Shown in pieces: positions 1-7,225 of a stretch of 25,182 bases of DNA. The stretch comes from Actinomycetota bacterium (GTDB lineage Bacteria; Actinomycetota; Thermoleophilia; UBA2241): assembly GCA_012719015.1 (NCBI GenBank), contig JAAYBE010000275.1, positions 1-25,182 on the forward strand, read 5' to 3'. A model generated the notes under the pieces. That model did no database searches. It was not told where the DNA came from and saw nothing but the letters and a program-made list of their open reading frames with translations. The first letter of the stretch is position 1. Each line of letters starts with the position of its first letter. The translations under genes and the position numbers were made by a program.

Positions 1-349
1 ATCGCTGCGCGCGGCGCCCGAACGGGTCCCCGTCGCCGCCCTCGCCTGCGTCCTCGCCTTCACGGTGGCCAACAAGGTGCTCTCGCCGCAGTTCCTCTGC
101 TGGACGTTCCCGCTGGTGGCGCTGGTGGTGGTCGGCCGCGGCGCGCTGCAGCGCATCACGGGGATCCTCACGCTCGGCGCCATCGCCCTCACCCAGGTCG
201 AGTTCCCGTATCTGTACTGGCGAATGGTGAGCCTGGAGCCCGGGCCGGTCGCCGTCGTCGCGGCGCGCAACGCCGTGCTCGTCGGCGCGGCCGCCCTGGC
301 GGCAGTCACCGTGTGGCGGCTGCCGCGAGATGCCGGCGCAGGCGGCTGA
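1..349 (+). CDS. GT-C/DUF2029-type membrane glycosyltransferase, C-terminal part
   Basis: The gene enters from the left edge (first full codon at 2) and stops with TGA at 347-349, so only about 115 C-terminal residues are seen. They form hydrophobic segments around a KVLSPQFLCW stretch, ALTQVEFPYLYW, and a final VWRLP. These match the C-terminus of the complete gene ending at 2855 almost motif for motif (KVLSPQYFIW, ALTQAEFPAQYW, RN..L, VWRLP), so the two are paralogues. By that link it is a polytopic GT-C-fold transferase of the GT87/DUF2029 kind, which use polyprenyl-phosphate sugars outside the membrane (family knowledge). The GTG at 65 is an internal codon rather than a start, because the open frame continues upstream to the edge. 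Confidence 0.8.
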   Translation, partial: SLRAAPERVPVAALACVLAFTVANKVLSPQFLCWTFPLVALVVVGRGALQRITGILTLGAIALTQVEFPYLYWRMVSLEPGPVAVVAARNAVLVGAAALAAVTVWRLPRDAGAGG

Positions 350-406
350 GACGCCGATGCCGGCCGTCGCGGACGGCACGCGCCGCGCCGCCGCCCACTG
401 CCCGGA

Positions 407-796
407 TCAGGGCTCCTCCTCGCCCGCGCCGTCGCCGCTCGGGGTCGGATAGAAGACCGCGAAGAGCAGCGGACAGGCCAGGGAGAGCGGGACCAGCACC
501 CAGGCCCTGTCCGGGCCGCCGTGGCTGTGTGCGACGGCGTGCGCCGCGATCATCACCGTGGCCATCGCCGTGAACGCGATGATGACCTGCACGACCACCC
601 GGGACTCCCACGGGTCGCGCACGGCCCGGGCGGCGCCGAACGCGAGCGCCAGGATCGCCGCCGACAGGATGTGGCCCGACGTGGTACCCGAGAGATCCCC
701 CGTGCCGGGAAGCCCGAGCGCCAGCACCGCGGCGATGCCGACGCTGCTGGTCGCGTAGACGGCGAGCAGAATGCGGCACGCTCCGTTCTTCGTCAT
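407..796 (-). CDS. Small four-helix membrane protein, unknown function
   Basis: This 129-residue protein starts at ATG 794-796, preceded by a strong GGGGAGGAG ribosome site at 799-807. The frame is open further upstream to 1003, but that part is Arg/Pro-rich and has no such site. Hydrophobic segments lie at about residues 8-29, 39-57, 68-92 and 97-116, followed by a short acidic tail ending GEEEP. I do not recognise the family. It lies opposite to both flanking genes, convergent with the partial transferase on its left and divergent from the GtrA-like gene on its right. It may be an unrelated membrane protein or an accessory of the glycan machinery; the sequence does not decide. Confidence 0.65.
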   Translation of the reverse strand: MTKNGACRILLAVYATSSVGIAAVLALGLPGTGDLSGTTSGHILSAAILALAFGAARAVRDPWESRVVVQVIIAFTAMATVMIAAHAVAHSHGGPDRAWVLVPLSLACPLLFAVFYPTPSGDGAGEEEP

Positions 797-997
797 CGCT
801 CCTCCCCGAAGAAGCATCCGGCACGGGAGATGGTACTGCACGTCGACCCGCCGGCGGTCGTCCCCTTCCGCGTGCTCGCCGCGCGGCGCCGCGGCGGGGC
901 GCGGCGCCGCGCGCGACGACCGTGGGCCGAGCCCCGCGCAGGGGCCGTGGACGCGGACGCGCGGACGAGCCGGTTTCCGCGCCGGCGGGGCTTCGCA

Positions 998-1003
998 TAT
1001 CAT
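998..1003 (+). promoter_or_regulatory. Putative -10 box upstream of the GtrA-like gene
   Basis: TATCAT stands out in very GC-rich DNA of the divergent 797-1077 gap, 75 bp before the GTG start at 1078. A weak -35-like TTTCCG lies 18 bp upstream (974-979). The same ATATCAT string recurs at 13595-13601. Prediction from sequence only. Confidence 0.35.
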
Positions 1004-1077
1004 CGTCCCGGCCGCCGGCCGCGCGGCCGACGCTGCGGCGCCGCGCGGCCGTCCCTTCCCACCGCGCCGGGTGATCC

Positions 1078-1563
1078 GTGGAAGTCGCCCTCAAGAAGAG
1101 TCTCGGGCAGTTCGTCAGGTTCTGCTTCGTCGGCGCCAGCGGCGTCGTCGTCAACCTGGCGGTGTTCACCGCCGTGCTGCTCGTCTGGACGCTCGCCGCC
1201 GGCCGCATCCATTCGTTCGTCGACCTCGGCAACTCGATCGTCGACCTCGCCGTCCACAAGGACACGCGCGCCGTGCCGGCGACGGCCGCGTTCGTCGCCA
1301 ACGCGGCCGGATTCGTCGTCTCGGTGTTCACGAACTACGTCCTCAACCGGCGCTGGACGTTCCGCTCCTCGGGCGCGGTCCGCAGCGAGCTGCCCAAGTT
1401 CTTCACCGTCAGCGTCACCGCCTACCTGGTGCAGCTGGCCGCATTCTGGCTGCTGCACGGCCCGGCGCAGATGGCGCCGCTGCCCAGTCAGCTGGTCGCG
1501 ATCGCCTGTGTGATGCCGATCAACTTCGTCCTCAACAAGCTGTGGAGCTTCCGCGGGGCGTGA
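1078..1563 (+). CDS. GtrA-like membrane protein
   Basis: The protein has 161 residues from a GTG start, with four hydrophobic segments and the hallmark GtrA-family sequence NYVLNRRWTFR after the third segment start, repeated in related form near the C-terminus (INFVLNKLWSFR). The N-terminus QFVRFCFVGASGVVVNLAVF is typical of the family. GtrA proteins are thought to flip polyprenyl-phosphate-linked sugars to the outer face for GT-C enzymes. That suits the next gene, a GT-C-type transferase whose likely GTG start overlaps this stop codon. The loop between the first two helices is about 30 residues longer than in compact GtrA proteins and carries charged residues (VDLAVHKDTRAVP). No good ribosome site precedes the start; the nearest upstream promoter-like element is TATCAT at 998. 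Confidence 0.85.
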   Translation: MEVALKKSLGQFVRFCFVGASGVVVNLAVFTAVLLVWTLAAGRIHSFVDLGNSIVDLAVHKDTRAVPATAAFVANAAGFVVSVFTNYVLNRRWTFRSSGAVRSELPKFFTVSVTAYLVQLAAFWLLHGPAQMAPLPSQLVAIACVMPINFVLNKLWSFRGA

Positions 1564-2855
1564 GCGACGACCGCGGGATGCCTTCACCCGCGGCGCCGCA
1601 CCACTCGCCGAACGTGTGGCTCGCCGCGGGCGCCGCGTTCCTGCTCACCGTGCTCGTGATCGGCGGCCTCTTCCCCAATCTCTGGTACGGGATGCACGAC
1701 ATCACCGACCTGCCGGTCTACTGGGGCTACGCCTCGCGCATCGCCGCCGGGGAGGCGCCGTACACGCCGTCGTTCGAGGTCGAGTATCCCCCGCTCGCCG
1801 TGGCGCTCTTCCGCCTGCCGGGCCACACGGAGAGCGAGCGTCTGTACGGCATCTGGTTCAACGTCGTGATGGCGGCGATCACGGCGGCGACCGGCGCCGT
1901 GACGGCCTTCGTCGCCTGCCGATCGTGGCCCCGTGGAGGCCGTGCGTACGTGGCCGCGGTGTTGTTCCCGGTGGGCGTGGCGCTGATCGGGACGATCGTC
2001 ATCAACCGGTACGACGTGGCCGTGGCTCTGCTGGTCGCGGTGTTCATCCTCTGCCTCGCCGAGCGCGGGTACGCCGCGGCCGCGTTCGTGGTCGGCATGG
2101 GCTTCGCGCTCAAGATCACCCCGCTGGCGCTGCTGCCGCTGGTGCTGCTGCTGGTCGGGCCGCCGCGACGCTGGTCCTGGCCGCTGGTCGCCTTCGGCGC
2201 CGCAGCCGCCGCGCCCTTCCTGCCCTACGTGTTCAGATCCTGGCCCGGGGTGTGGCACACCTTCCAGTACCATCTCGAGCGGCCGCTGCAGATCGAGAGC
2301 GTGCTGGGGACCCCGCAGCTGCTCGGTCAGCTGCTGGGGGCCGGCTGGGCGTCGTGGACCTGGAGCCACGGATCGCACTCGCTGGTGGCGCCGGGCGCCG
2401 GGCTCGCGGCCGATGTGAGCGGCGGGCTGACGCTGCTCGCCGTGGCCGCCGTCTACCTCCTCGCCTGGCTGCGGCGCGAGCACCTGCGGCGCGCGCCGGC
2501 CGACCAGGCGATCGTCGTACTCGCCCTGCTGCTGGCGCTCATGACCTTCGGCAAGGTGCTCTCGCCGCAGTACTTCATCTGGATCCTGCCCGCCTGGGCG
2601 CTGGTCGCCTGCCGCGACGTCTGGGTCGGTACGCTCGGCGGCCTCACCCTGGCGCTGACGCAGGCGGAGTTCCCGGCCCAGTACTGGAACCTGCTCGAGA
2701 TGCAGCCGGCGCCGCTGGCCGTCGTGGTGGTCCGCAACACACTGCTGCTGGTGACGTTCGCGGTCACCCTGTGGCGCGTGTGGCGGCTGCCGGCAGGCCC
2801 GGTCGCGGCGGCGCGACCGGAGGCGACGACGCGGCCTCTTCACGCCTCCCGGTAG
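1560..2855 (+). CDS. GT-C/DUF2029 (GT87-like) membrane glycosyltransferase
   Basis: A polytopic protein of 431 residues if it starts at GTG 1560, which overlaps the GtrA stop as GTGA; the alternative ATG at 1578 gives 425. The region after the first helix has the acidic pair and aromatic residues expected of the first extracytoplasmic loop of GT-C enzymes (MHDITDLPVYW, about residues 45-55) followed by EVEYPPLAVALF. About ten hydrophobic segments follow, and the C-terminal part matches the partial gene at the left edge. Members of this fold move mannose or arabinose-like sugars from polyprenyl phosphate (family knowledge). Coupling to GtrA suggests the two supply and use one lipid-linked sugar. 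The substrate cannot be read from the sequence. Confidence 0.85.
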   Translation: MSDDRGMPSPAAPHHSPNVWLAAGAAFLLTVLVIGGLFPNLWYGMHDITDLPVYWGYASRIAAGEAPYTPSFEVEYPPLAVALFRLPGHTESERLYGIWFNVVMAAITAATGAVTAFVACRSWPRGGRAYVAAVLFPVGVALIGTIVINRYDVAVALLVAVFILCLAERGYAAAAFVVGMGFALKITPLALLPLVLLLVGPPRRWSWPLVAFGAAAAAPFLPYVFRSWPGVWHTFQYHLERPLQIESVLGTPQLLGQLLGAGWASWTWSHGSHSLVAPGAGLAADVSGGLTLLAVAAVYLLAWLRREHLRRAPADQAIVVLALLLALMTFGKVLSPQYFIWILPAWALVACRDVWVGTLGGLTLALTQAEFPAQYWNLLEMQPAPLAVVVVRNTLLLVTFAVTLWRVWRLPAGPVAAARPEATTRPLHASR

Positions 2856-2995
2856 GGGAAGGCTGGCCGGTGGCCGGCACTGAATCTGCGCCGGAGCTCA
2901 CCCTTCGCGGCGCCGCGCGGAGCCTTGGCGATGACGCAGGACGACTGCAGGTCACAGCCGTCGCCCAGGACCACGTTGACGGCGACGCGCCGCAT
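2840..2995 (-). pseudogene. Possible remnant of a hexapeptide-repeat acyltransferase
   Basis: On the minus strand a short frame from ATG 2993-2995 reads MRRVAVNVVLGDGCDLQSSC and then VIAKAPRG. The string has hexapeptide periodicity (LGDGCD, LQSSCV, then IAK) like the left-handed beta-helix N-terminus of sugar N-acyltransferases. After about 30 residues it becomes Arg-rich and ends at 2840, overlapping the 3' end of the convergent transferase gene. The first part could be the decayed start of a gene downstream of the dehydrogenase, where a WbpD/WlbB-type acetyltransferase is often found. The evidence is a short periodic motif only, and chance is possible. Confidence 0.25.
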
Positions 2996-3131
2996 CGGGT
3001 CGTCGTGTGGAGCAGGGACAGACGAGGCCATGCGGGAATCCGACAGAGTCGGGCGGTGAGGGTCGTCGGCGCGGCGGGACCTGGGGCGCCCTCAGGCGCG
3101 GATCCGGCAGCCCCCTGACCGCTCGCCCGCC

Positions 3132-4160
3132 TCAGACCCCGGGGCCGTGAGTCGCCGCGATGGTCTGCACGCCGCCGTGGTCGCGCAGTGACCGCTCGGC
3201 GGCCTCGAGGGAGGCGACGACCTGCAATCCGGCGCGGCCGTCGGTGATCGGCCGCCGGCCGGTCGTGACGCACTCGATGAAGTGGCTCGCCTCCGCGAAC
3301 AGCGGCTCGACCGTGTCGAGCCGGGGGGCGACGATGTCGCCGGTGCGGTAGGAGAGGTGGAACTCGCCGAAGCTCTCGGGCTCCTTGTAGTCGACGCCGT
3401 GGTCGAAGATCTTGACTTTCTCGACGCTCTCCGTGTCGTCGTAGAGAGCCATGCGCCGGCTCCCGACGACCACCGTGCGCCGTAGCTTGACCGGCGAGAG
3501 CCAGGCGATGTCGACGTTGGCGACCACCCCGGAGGGGAAGCGCAGGTTGACGAACGCCACGTCGGGGATCTCCGGGACGATGCAGCCGCGCCCCGTGACG
3601 TACACGCTGGAGGCCGACTCCCCGAGCCAGTAGTACAGGATCGAGAGGTCGTGCGTGGCGAGGTCCCAGACCACGCTCACGTCCTTCTGGTGCAGCCCCA
3701 GGTTCACGCGCGAGGATGTGATGAAGTGGATGTCGCCCAGGCTGCCGTCGTGGATGAGCTCCCCGAGCTTGCGGACCGGCGGGCTGAAGACGAAGGTGTG
3801 GCCGACCATCAGCGTGAGCCCCGTCTCGCCGGCGAGCCGCACGAGCTCCTCGGCGTCGGCTGTCGAGCTCGTCATGGGCTTCTCGACGAAGACGTGCTTG
3901 CCGGCCCGCAGCGCGGCCGCGGCGAGGTCGAAGTGCGTGGAGATCGGCGTGGCGATCACCACGGCGTCGACGGCGGGGTCCGCCAGCACCTCGTCGTAAC
4001 TCCCGCTGACCGCCTGCGCCGGGTACCGTCTACGCACCTTCTCGAGGGCCTCGGGGCGCCGGTCGCAGACCCACGCGACCGAGACGCCGGGGACCTCGAG
4101 GTAGTTGCGCAGGAGGTTCGGGCCCCAGTAGCCGTACCCCACGATCGCCACGTTCGTCAT
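3132..4160 (-). CDS. Gfo/Idh/MocA-family sugar (nucleotide) dehydrogenase
   Basis: 342 residues, ATG start with GGAGGGC upstream. The N-terminal Rossmann fold shows GYGYWG (G8, G10, G13) for NAD(P) binding, and the family EKP motif lies at residues 93-95 (FVEKPMTS). The WDLATHD stretch at 165-171 gives the D-x3-H pair typical of the C-terminal catalytic domain. It resembles the WlbA/WbpB-type oxidoreductases that oxidise a UDP-HexNAc uronate at C3 before transamination. The gene is the last of a minus-strand operon, 22 bp behind the sugar transferase. A partner aminotransferase sits two genes upstream, so the pair probably makes a 3-amino sugar nucleotide or a related amino sugar. The exact substrate is inferred from context. 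Confidence 0.9.
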   Translation of the reverse strand: MTNVAIVGYGYWGPNLLRNYLEVPGVSVAWVCDRRPEALEKVRRRYPAQAVSGSYDEVLADPAVDAVVIATPISTHFDLAAAALRAGKHVFVEKPMTSSTADAEELVRLAGETGLTLMVGHTFVFSPPVRKLGELIHDGSLGDIHFITSSRVNLGLHQKDVSVVWDLATHDLSILYYWLGESASSVYVTGRGCIVPEIPDVAFVNLRFPSGVVANVDIAWLSPVKLRRTVVVGSRRMALYDDTESVEKVKIFDHGVDYKEPESFGEFHLSYRTGDIVAPRLDTVEPLFAEASHFIECVTTGRRPITDGRAGLQVVASLEAAERSLRDHGGVQTIAATHGPGV

Positions 4161-4182
4161 GCCGCCCTCCGGCCGGTCGCGC

Positions 4183-5709
4183 TCATGCGGCTCCGTGGCC
4201 GAGCAGGGCGGCCGGCACCGTGCGCAGGCACAGCGAGGCGTCGACGAGGGTGTCGCGCGAGCAGTGGTACAGGATGTCCTGGAACACCATGTCGTCGAAG
4301 CCGACGCGGCTCCGCCCGTCCACCTGCCAGACGCCGGTGATGCCGGGCTTCACCTCCAGCCGGCGGTGGTGCCAGGGCTGATAGACGGCGACCTCGTAGG
4401 GCAGCGGCGGACGCGGCCCGACAAGGCTCATGTCGCCGACGAGGACGTTCCAGAGCTGCGGCAACTCGTCCAGCGAATACCGCCTGAGAAAGCGGCCGAC
4501 GGCGGTGACGCGCGGGTCGTCGACGAGCTTGAAGACCTCCTGCTCCTCGCCTTCGACGCGCTGCGTCCTGGTCTCGGCCTCGCCGTTGATGAGCGCCCGC
4601 ATGTACTCGCGGTGGGCGTCCGCGCCGACGCCGTGCCGCATGCTGCGGAACTTGTAGAGTTTGAAGGGACCGCCACCGAGGCCGATGCGCTCCTGCGCGT
4701 ACAGCACAGGCCCGCGTGAGGTGAGCTTCACGGCGAGCGCACAGACCAGAAGCAGCGGGGAGAGCGCGATCAGCGCCCCAGCCGAGACCACCACGTCCGT
4801 GGCCCGCTTGAGCGGCGCGCGACGACGCTCCCCCGGGGCACGTCGCACACGCACCACCGGAGCCTCGAAGAGGTCGATGAGCAGGCGGCGCCCGGCGAGC
4901 GGACGCAGACGGTTGGAGACCACGTACACCGTGACCCCGTGGCGCCGACCGACCGCGATCAGGTCGAGCGTCTCCGCGATCGTCACGCTGCGCGCATCGA
5001 CGAACAGGGAGCCGACCGCGAGCCGGCGGTCGCCGGACTGCCCGCTCAGATGCTGGTCCACGCGAGCGGCCACATGCTGTTCCCGGCCGCCGTCCACGAG
5101 ATCCACGCGGTCGAACCCGTTGAGCATGGTCAGCCGCTCGCGCAACGGTTCGGTCCGGTACGGCCAGCCCACCACCAGGGTCCGGCCCATGTCCTCGCGG
5201 AAGCGGCGGCCGAGGACGCGCGAGAGTACGAGCGTGCGCACCACGGCGGCAAATACGAAGAAGAACGCGAAAGCTCCGACGGCCGTGAGCCGCGATTCGA
5301 AGGCGACGGGGAGGTGCAGCAGGTACACGACGAGAGCGCTGATCGCCGCCGACCACAGCATCGCCTTGGCCAGGGTGAGCAGGTGCAGGGCGCGGTGCGC
5401 GAGAAGCTCACGCTCGTACAGGCCGAGCGCGTGGAAGACGACGAAGGTGATCAGCAGCGGCACGAGCATCGACCAGCTGGGGTCGAGCGGGAGCGCCTCT
5501 CCGACCGCGACCACCTCGGCGTGGAACGTGAGCGCGAGACCGTAAGCGACCAGGCCGAAGGAGAGGTCGGTGAACAGGAACCAGCGGGCGGGGTGCAGGC
5601 GCGGCCCCGTCGGCGCCGAGACCTTCGGATCCACGGCGACCAGATGCCGGGAGACGACGCTGCTCTCCATCGCCCGCTCCTCGACGCCGGTGACCCTCAT
5701 CGCCGCCAC
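4183..5709 (-). CDS. Polyprenyl-phosphate sugar-1-phosphate transferase (WbaP/WcaJ/CpsE type)
   Basis: 508 residues. GTG 5707-5709 is chosen because GGGAGGAGGG lies just upstream; ATG 5700 is further from it. Hydrophobic segments at about 42-64, 80-98, 113-132 and 142-163 precede a cytoplasmic region beginning GRTLVVGW, then the membrane-entry helix and catalytic domain from KRATDVV (301). Catalytic-domain signatures are AQERIGLGGGPFKLYKFRSM (338-357), SLDELPQLWNVLVGDMSLVG (412-431) followed by PRP, and KPGITGVWQVDGRS (454-467). The enzyme moves sugar-1-phosphate from a nucleotide sugar to undecaprenyl phosphate, starting the repeat unit at the inner membrane face. Two-domain length and five helices fit the PHPT (WbaP) architecture. 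It lies between the aminotransferase (24 bp) and dehydrogenase (22 bp), so the amino sugar they make may be the first sugar. Confidence 0.95.
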   Translation of the reverse strand: MAAMRVTGVEERAMESSVVSRHLVAVDPKVSAPTGPRLHPARWFLFTDLSFGLVAYGLALTFHAEVVAVGEALPLDPSWSMLVPLLITFVVFHALGLYERELLAHRALHLLTLAKAMLWSAAISALVVYLLHLPVAFESRLTAVGAFAFFFVFAAVVRTLVLSRVLGRRFREDMGRTLVVGWPYRTEPLRERLTMLNGFDRVDLVDGGREQHVAARVDQHLSGQSGDRRLAVGSLFVDARSVTIAETLDLIAVGRRHGVTVYVVSNRLRPLAGRRLLIDLFEAPVVRVRRAPGERRRAPLKRATDVVVSAGALIALSPLLLVCALAVKLTSRGPVLYAQERIGLGGGPFKLYKFRSMRHGVGADAHREYMRALINGEAETRTQRVEGEEQEVFKLVDDPRVTAVGRFLRRYSLDELPQLWNVLVGDMSLVGPRPPLPYEVAVYQPWHHRRLEVKPGITGVWQVDGRSRVGFDDMVFQDILYHCSRDTLVDASLCLRTVPAALLGHGAA

Positions 5710-5733
5710 GCTGTCCCTCCTCCCTTCAGTCCG

Positions 5734-6888
5734 TCAGGCCGTGGCCTCGGCGAGCGCCGTCACCACGCGGGCGCGCTGCTCGCCCGTGATCTCCGGGAAC
5801 ATCGGCAGCGAGAGGATCCGCTCGGCCCGGCGCTCAGCCGCCGGGAAGTCGCCACGTCCGTAGCCCAGCTCCGCGTACGCGGGCTGCAGATGCAGCGGCA
5901 CGGGATAGTGGATCCCCGAATCGACCCCTCGCTCTCCCACCCGTTCCCGGACCTCGTCTCTCCCGTCCACCATCACCACGTACAGGTGGTGGACGCCCTC
6001 GGAGCCGTCACTGCGTTCCGTGACGGTCACCCCTTGCCTTCCCGCCAGGGCCGAATCGTAGTCCGCGGCGGCGGCGCGACGAGCCTCGTTCCAGGCGGTG
6101 AGCCTCGGCAGCTTCACGAGCAGGAACGCCGCCTGGAGGTTGTGCAGCCGGTCGCAGTAGCCGACCACGCGGTGGGTGTACTTGTCCTCCTGCCCGTGGT
6201 CACGGTAGAGGCGCACCGCCTCGGCCGCGGCGCGGTCGCGCGTGGTCACCGCCCCACCGTCGCCGAGAGCGCCCAGGTTCTTGCCCGGGTAGAAGCTGAA
6301 CGCGGCGGTGGCGCCCAGCGAGCCCGCCGGCCGACCCTTGTACCTCGCCCCGTGAGCCTGACAGGCGTCCTCGACGACGGCGAGACCGTGGCGGGACGCC
6401 GTCTCCGCGACCGCGTCCATATCGACTGTCTGCCCGTACAGGTGCACAGGCACGACCGCGGAGGTGCGCGGCGTGACCGCCGCTCCCACGGCGGCGGGGT
6501 CCATGAGTCCGCTGCCCTCGAGGCAATCGACGAACACGGGCGTGGCTCCGATGTGGCTCACGGCCTCCGCCGTGGCGATGAAGGTGTTGACCGGGACGAT
6601 GACATCGTCCCCCGGACGCACTCCGGCCGCGAGCAGCGCGAGCTTGAGCGCATCGGTGCCGGAGCTCACCCCGACGGCGTGGTCGCAGCCGCAGAAGGCG
6701 GCGAAGGACTCCTCGAACCGCGCCAGCTCCGGCCCCAGTGTGTAGGCGGCCCGCTCGACCACCGAGCGGAAGGCGGCGTCGAGTTCGACCCGCAGGTCCG
6801 CCGCCTGACGCTTGAGATCTACGAACGGAACGCGCGGGGCGGCGACATCGCCGCCTCGCGGCGCCCGGACACGGCCGGTGCTTCTCAC
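5734..6888 (-). CDS. DegT/DnrJ/EryC1/StrS-family PLP sugar aminotransferase
   Basis: 384 residues from a GTG start, with GGGAG about eight bases upstream. The PLP lysine is in SFYPGKNLGALGDGG (K203). Other family landmarks are SSGTDAL (75-81) for phosphate contact, PVHLYGQ (147-153) and VVEDACQAHG (171-180), with D174 expected to pair with the PLP ring nitrogen. The N-terminal VPFVDLKRQ is the usual start of these enzymes, so residues 1-19 are an extension whose start is less certain. It would convert a keto sugar nucleotide to an amino sugar, and resembles WbpE/WlbC-type enzymes that work after a Gfo/Idh oxidase. It heads the three-gene minus-strand operon and faces the Wzz-kinase gene across a long divergent gap. 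Confidence 0.93.
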   Translation of the reverse strand: MRSTGRVRAPRGGDVAAPRVPFVDLKRQAADLRVELDAAFRSVVERAAYTLGPELARFEESFAAFCGCDHAVGVSSGTDALKLALLAAGVRPGDDVIVPVNTFIATAEAVSHIGATPVFVDCLEGSGLMDPAAVGAAVTPRTSAVVPVHLYGQTVDMDAVAETASRHGLAVVEDACQAHGARYKGRPAGSLGATAAFSFYPGKNLGALGDGGAVTTRDRAAAEAVRLYRDHGQEDKYTHRVVGYCDRLHNLQAAFLLVKLPRLTAWNEARRAAAADYDSALAGRQGVTVTERSDGSEGVHHLYVVMVDGRDEVRERVGERGVDSGIHYPVPLHLQPAYAELGYGRGDFPAAERRAERILSLPMFPEITGEQRARVVTALAEATA

Positions 6889-7072
6889 TGTGTCTGCTCC
6901 CGACGATCCTCGTGGCAGGCCCTAGACTACCCTGTCGGAGGGCGCCCCGCGCTGGGTTGTTCGTCTAGAGCCGACCGGCCCGGGCGCCCCAGGAGCCGGC
7001 GGGCGGCCCGGCACGCCCGGCGCCGTCCCCTGCCGTCCGCCGCACCCGACGATCGGCCACGGCAACAAGTGC

Positions 7073-7086
7073 TGTCAGGTCTGACA
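7073..7086. promoter_or_regulatory. Palindromic operator candidate TGTCA-N4-TGACA
   Basis: TGTCAGGTCTGACA has six-base inverted arms around two bases. It lies about 100 bp upstream of the TATAAT box and 140 bp from the Wzz-kinase start. A related copy with the same N4 spacing lies at 8929-8942 before the next plus-strand gene. The binding protein is unknown. Confidence 0.35.
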
Positions 7087-7183
7087 ACGGTGGAGCGAGG
7101 GGGCCTGTCCTCCCGCCGCCCCGATGACCGCGACACGAGAACGGCCGGAGACGCCTCCCAGGACGCCGCGGCGCCACGGCGGC

Positions 7184-7189
7184 TATAAT
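7184..7189 (+). promoter_or_regulatory. Perfect -10 box TATAAT of the Wzz-kinase gene
   Basis: TATAAT in otherwise strongly GC-rich sequence, 37 bp upstream of the TTG start at 7226. No good -35 is seen at 16-18 bp. Its position downstream of the possible ATG at 7124 argues that the transcript starts near 7196 and that translation starts at the TTG. Confidence 0.55.
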
Positions 7190-7225
7190 CCCCGGACGAC
7201 TGCTCGCGAGGGGAGGGCGAACGCG

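Larger units (their letters stand above)
6889..7225. other. Divergent intergenic regulatory region
   Basis: A 337-bp gap between the aminotransferase (minus) and the Wzz-kinase (plus). It holds a perfect TATAAT at 7184-7189 and a palindrome TGTCAGGTCTGACA at 7073-7086. On the minus strand a TAGTCT-like -10 lies near 6924-6929, about 35 bp before the aminotransferase start. Frames through it look like GC-rich shadows with no recognisable protein. Confidence 0.6.

Noticed and set aside
797..1003. N-terminal extension of the small membrane protein
   Set aside because: Arg/Pro-rich, no ribosome site, and its ATG lies within the putative TATCAT box; the start at 796 has a strong GGGGAGGAG.
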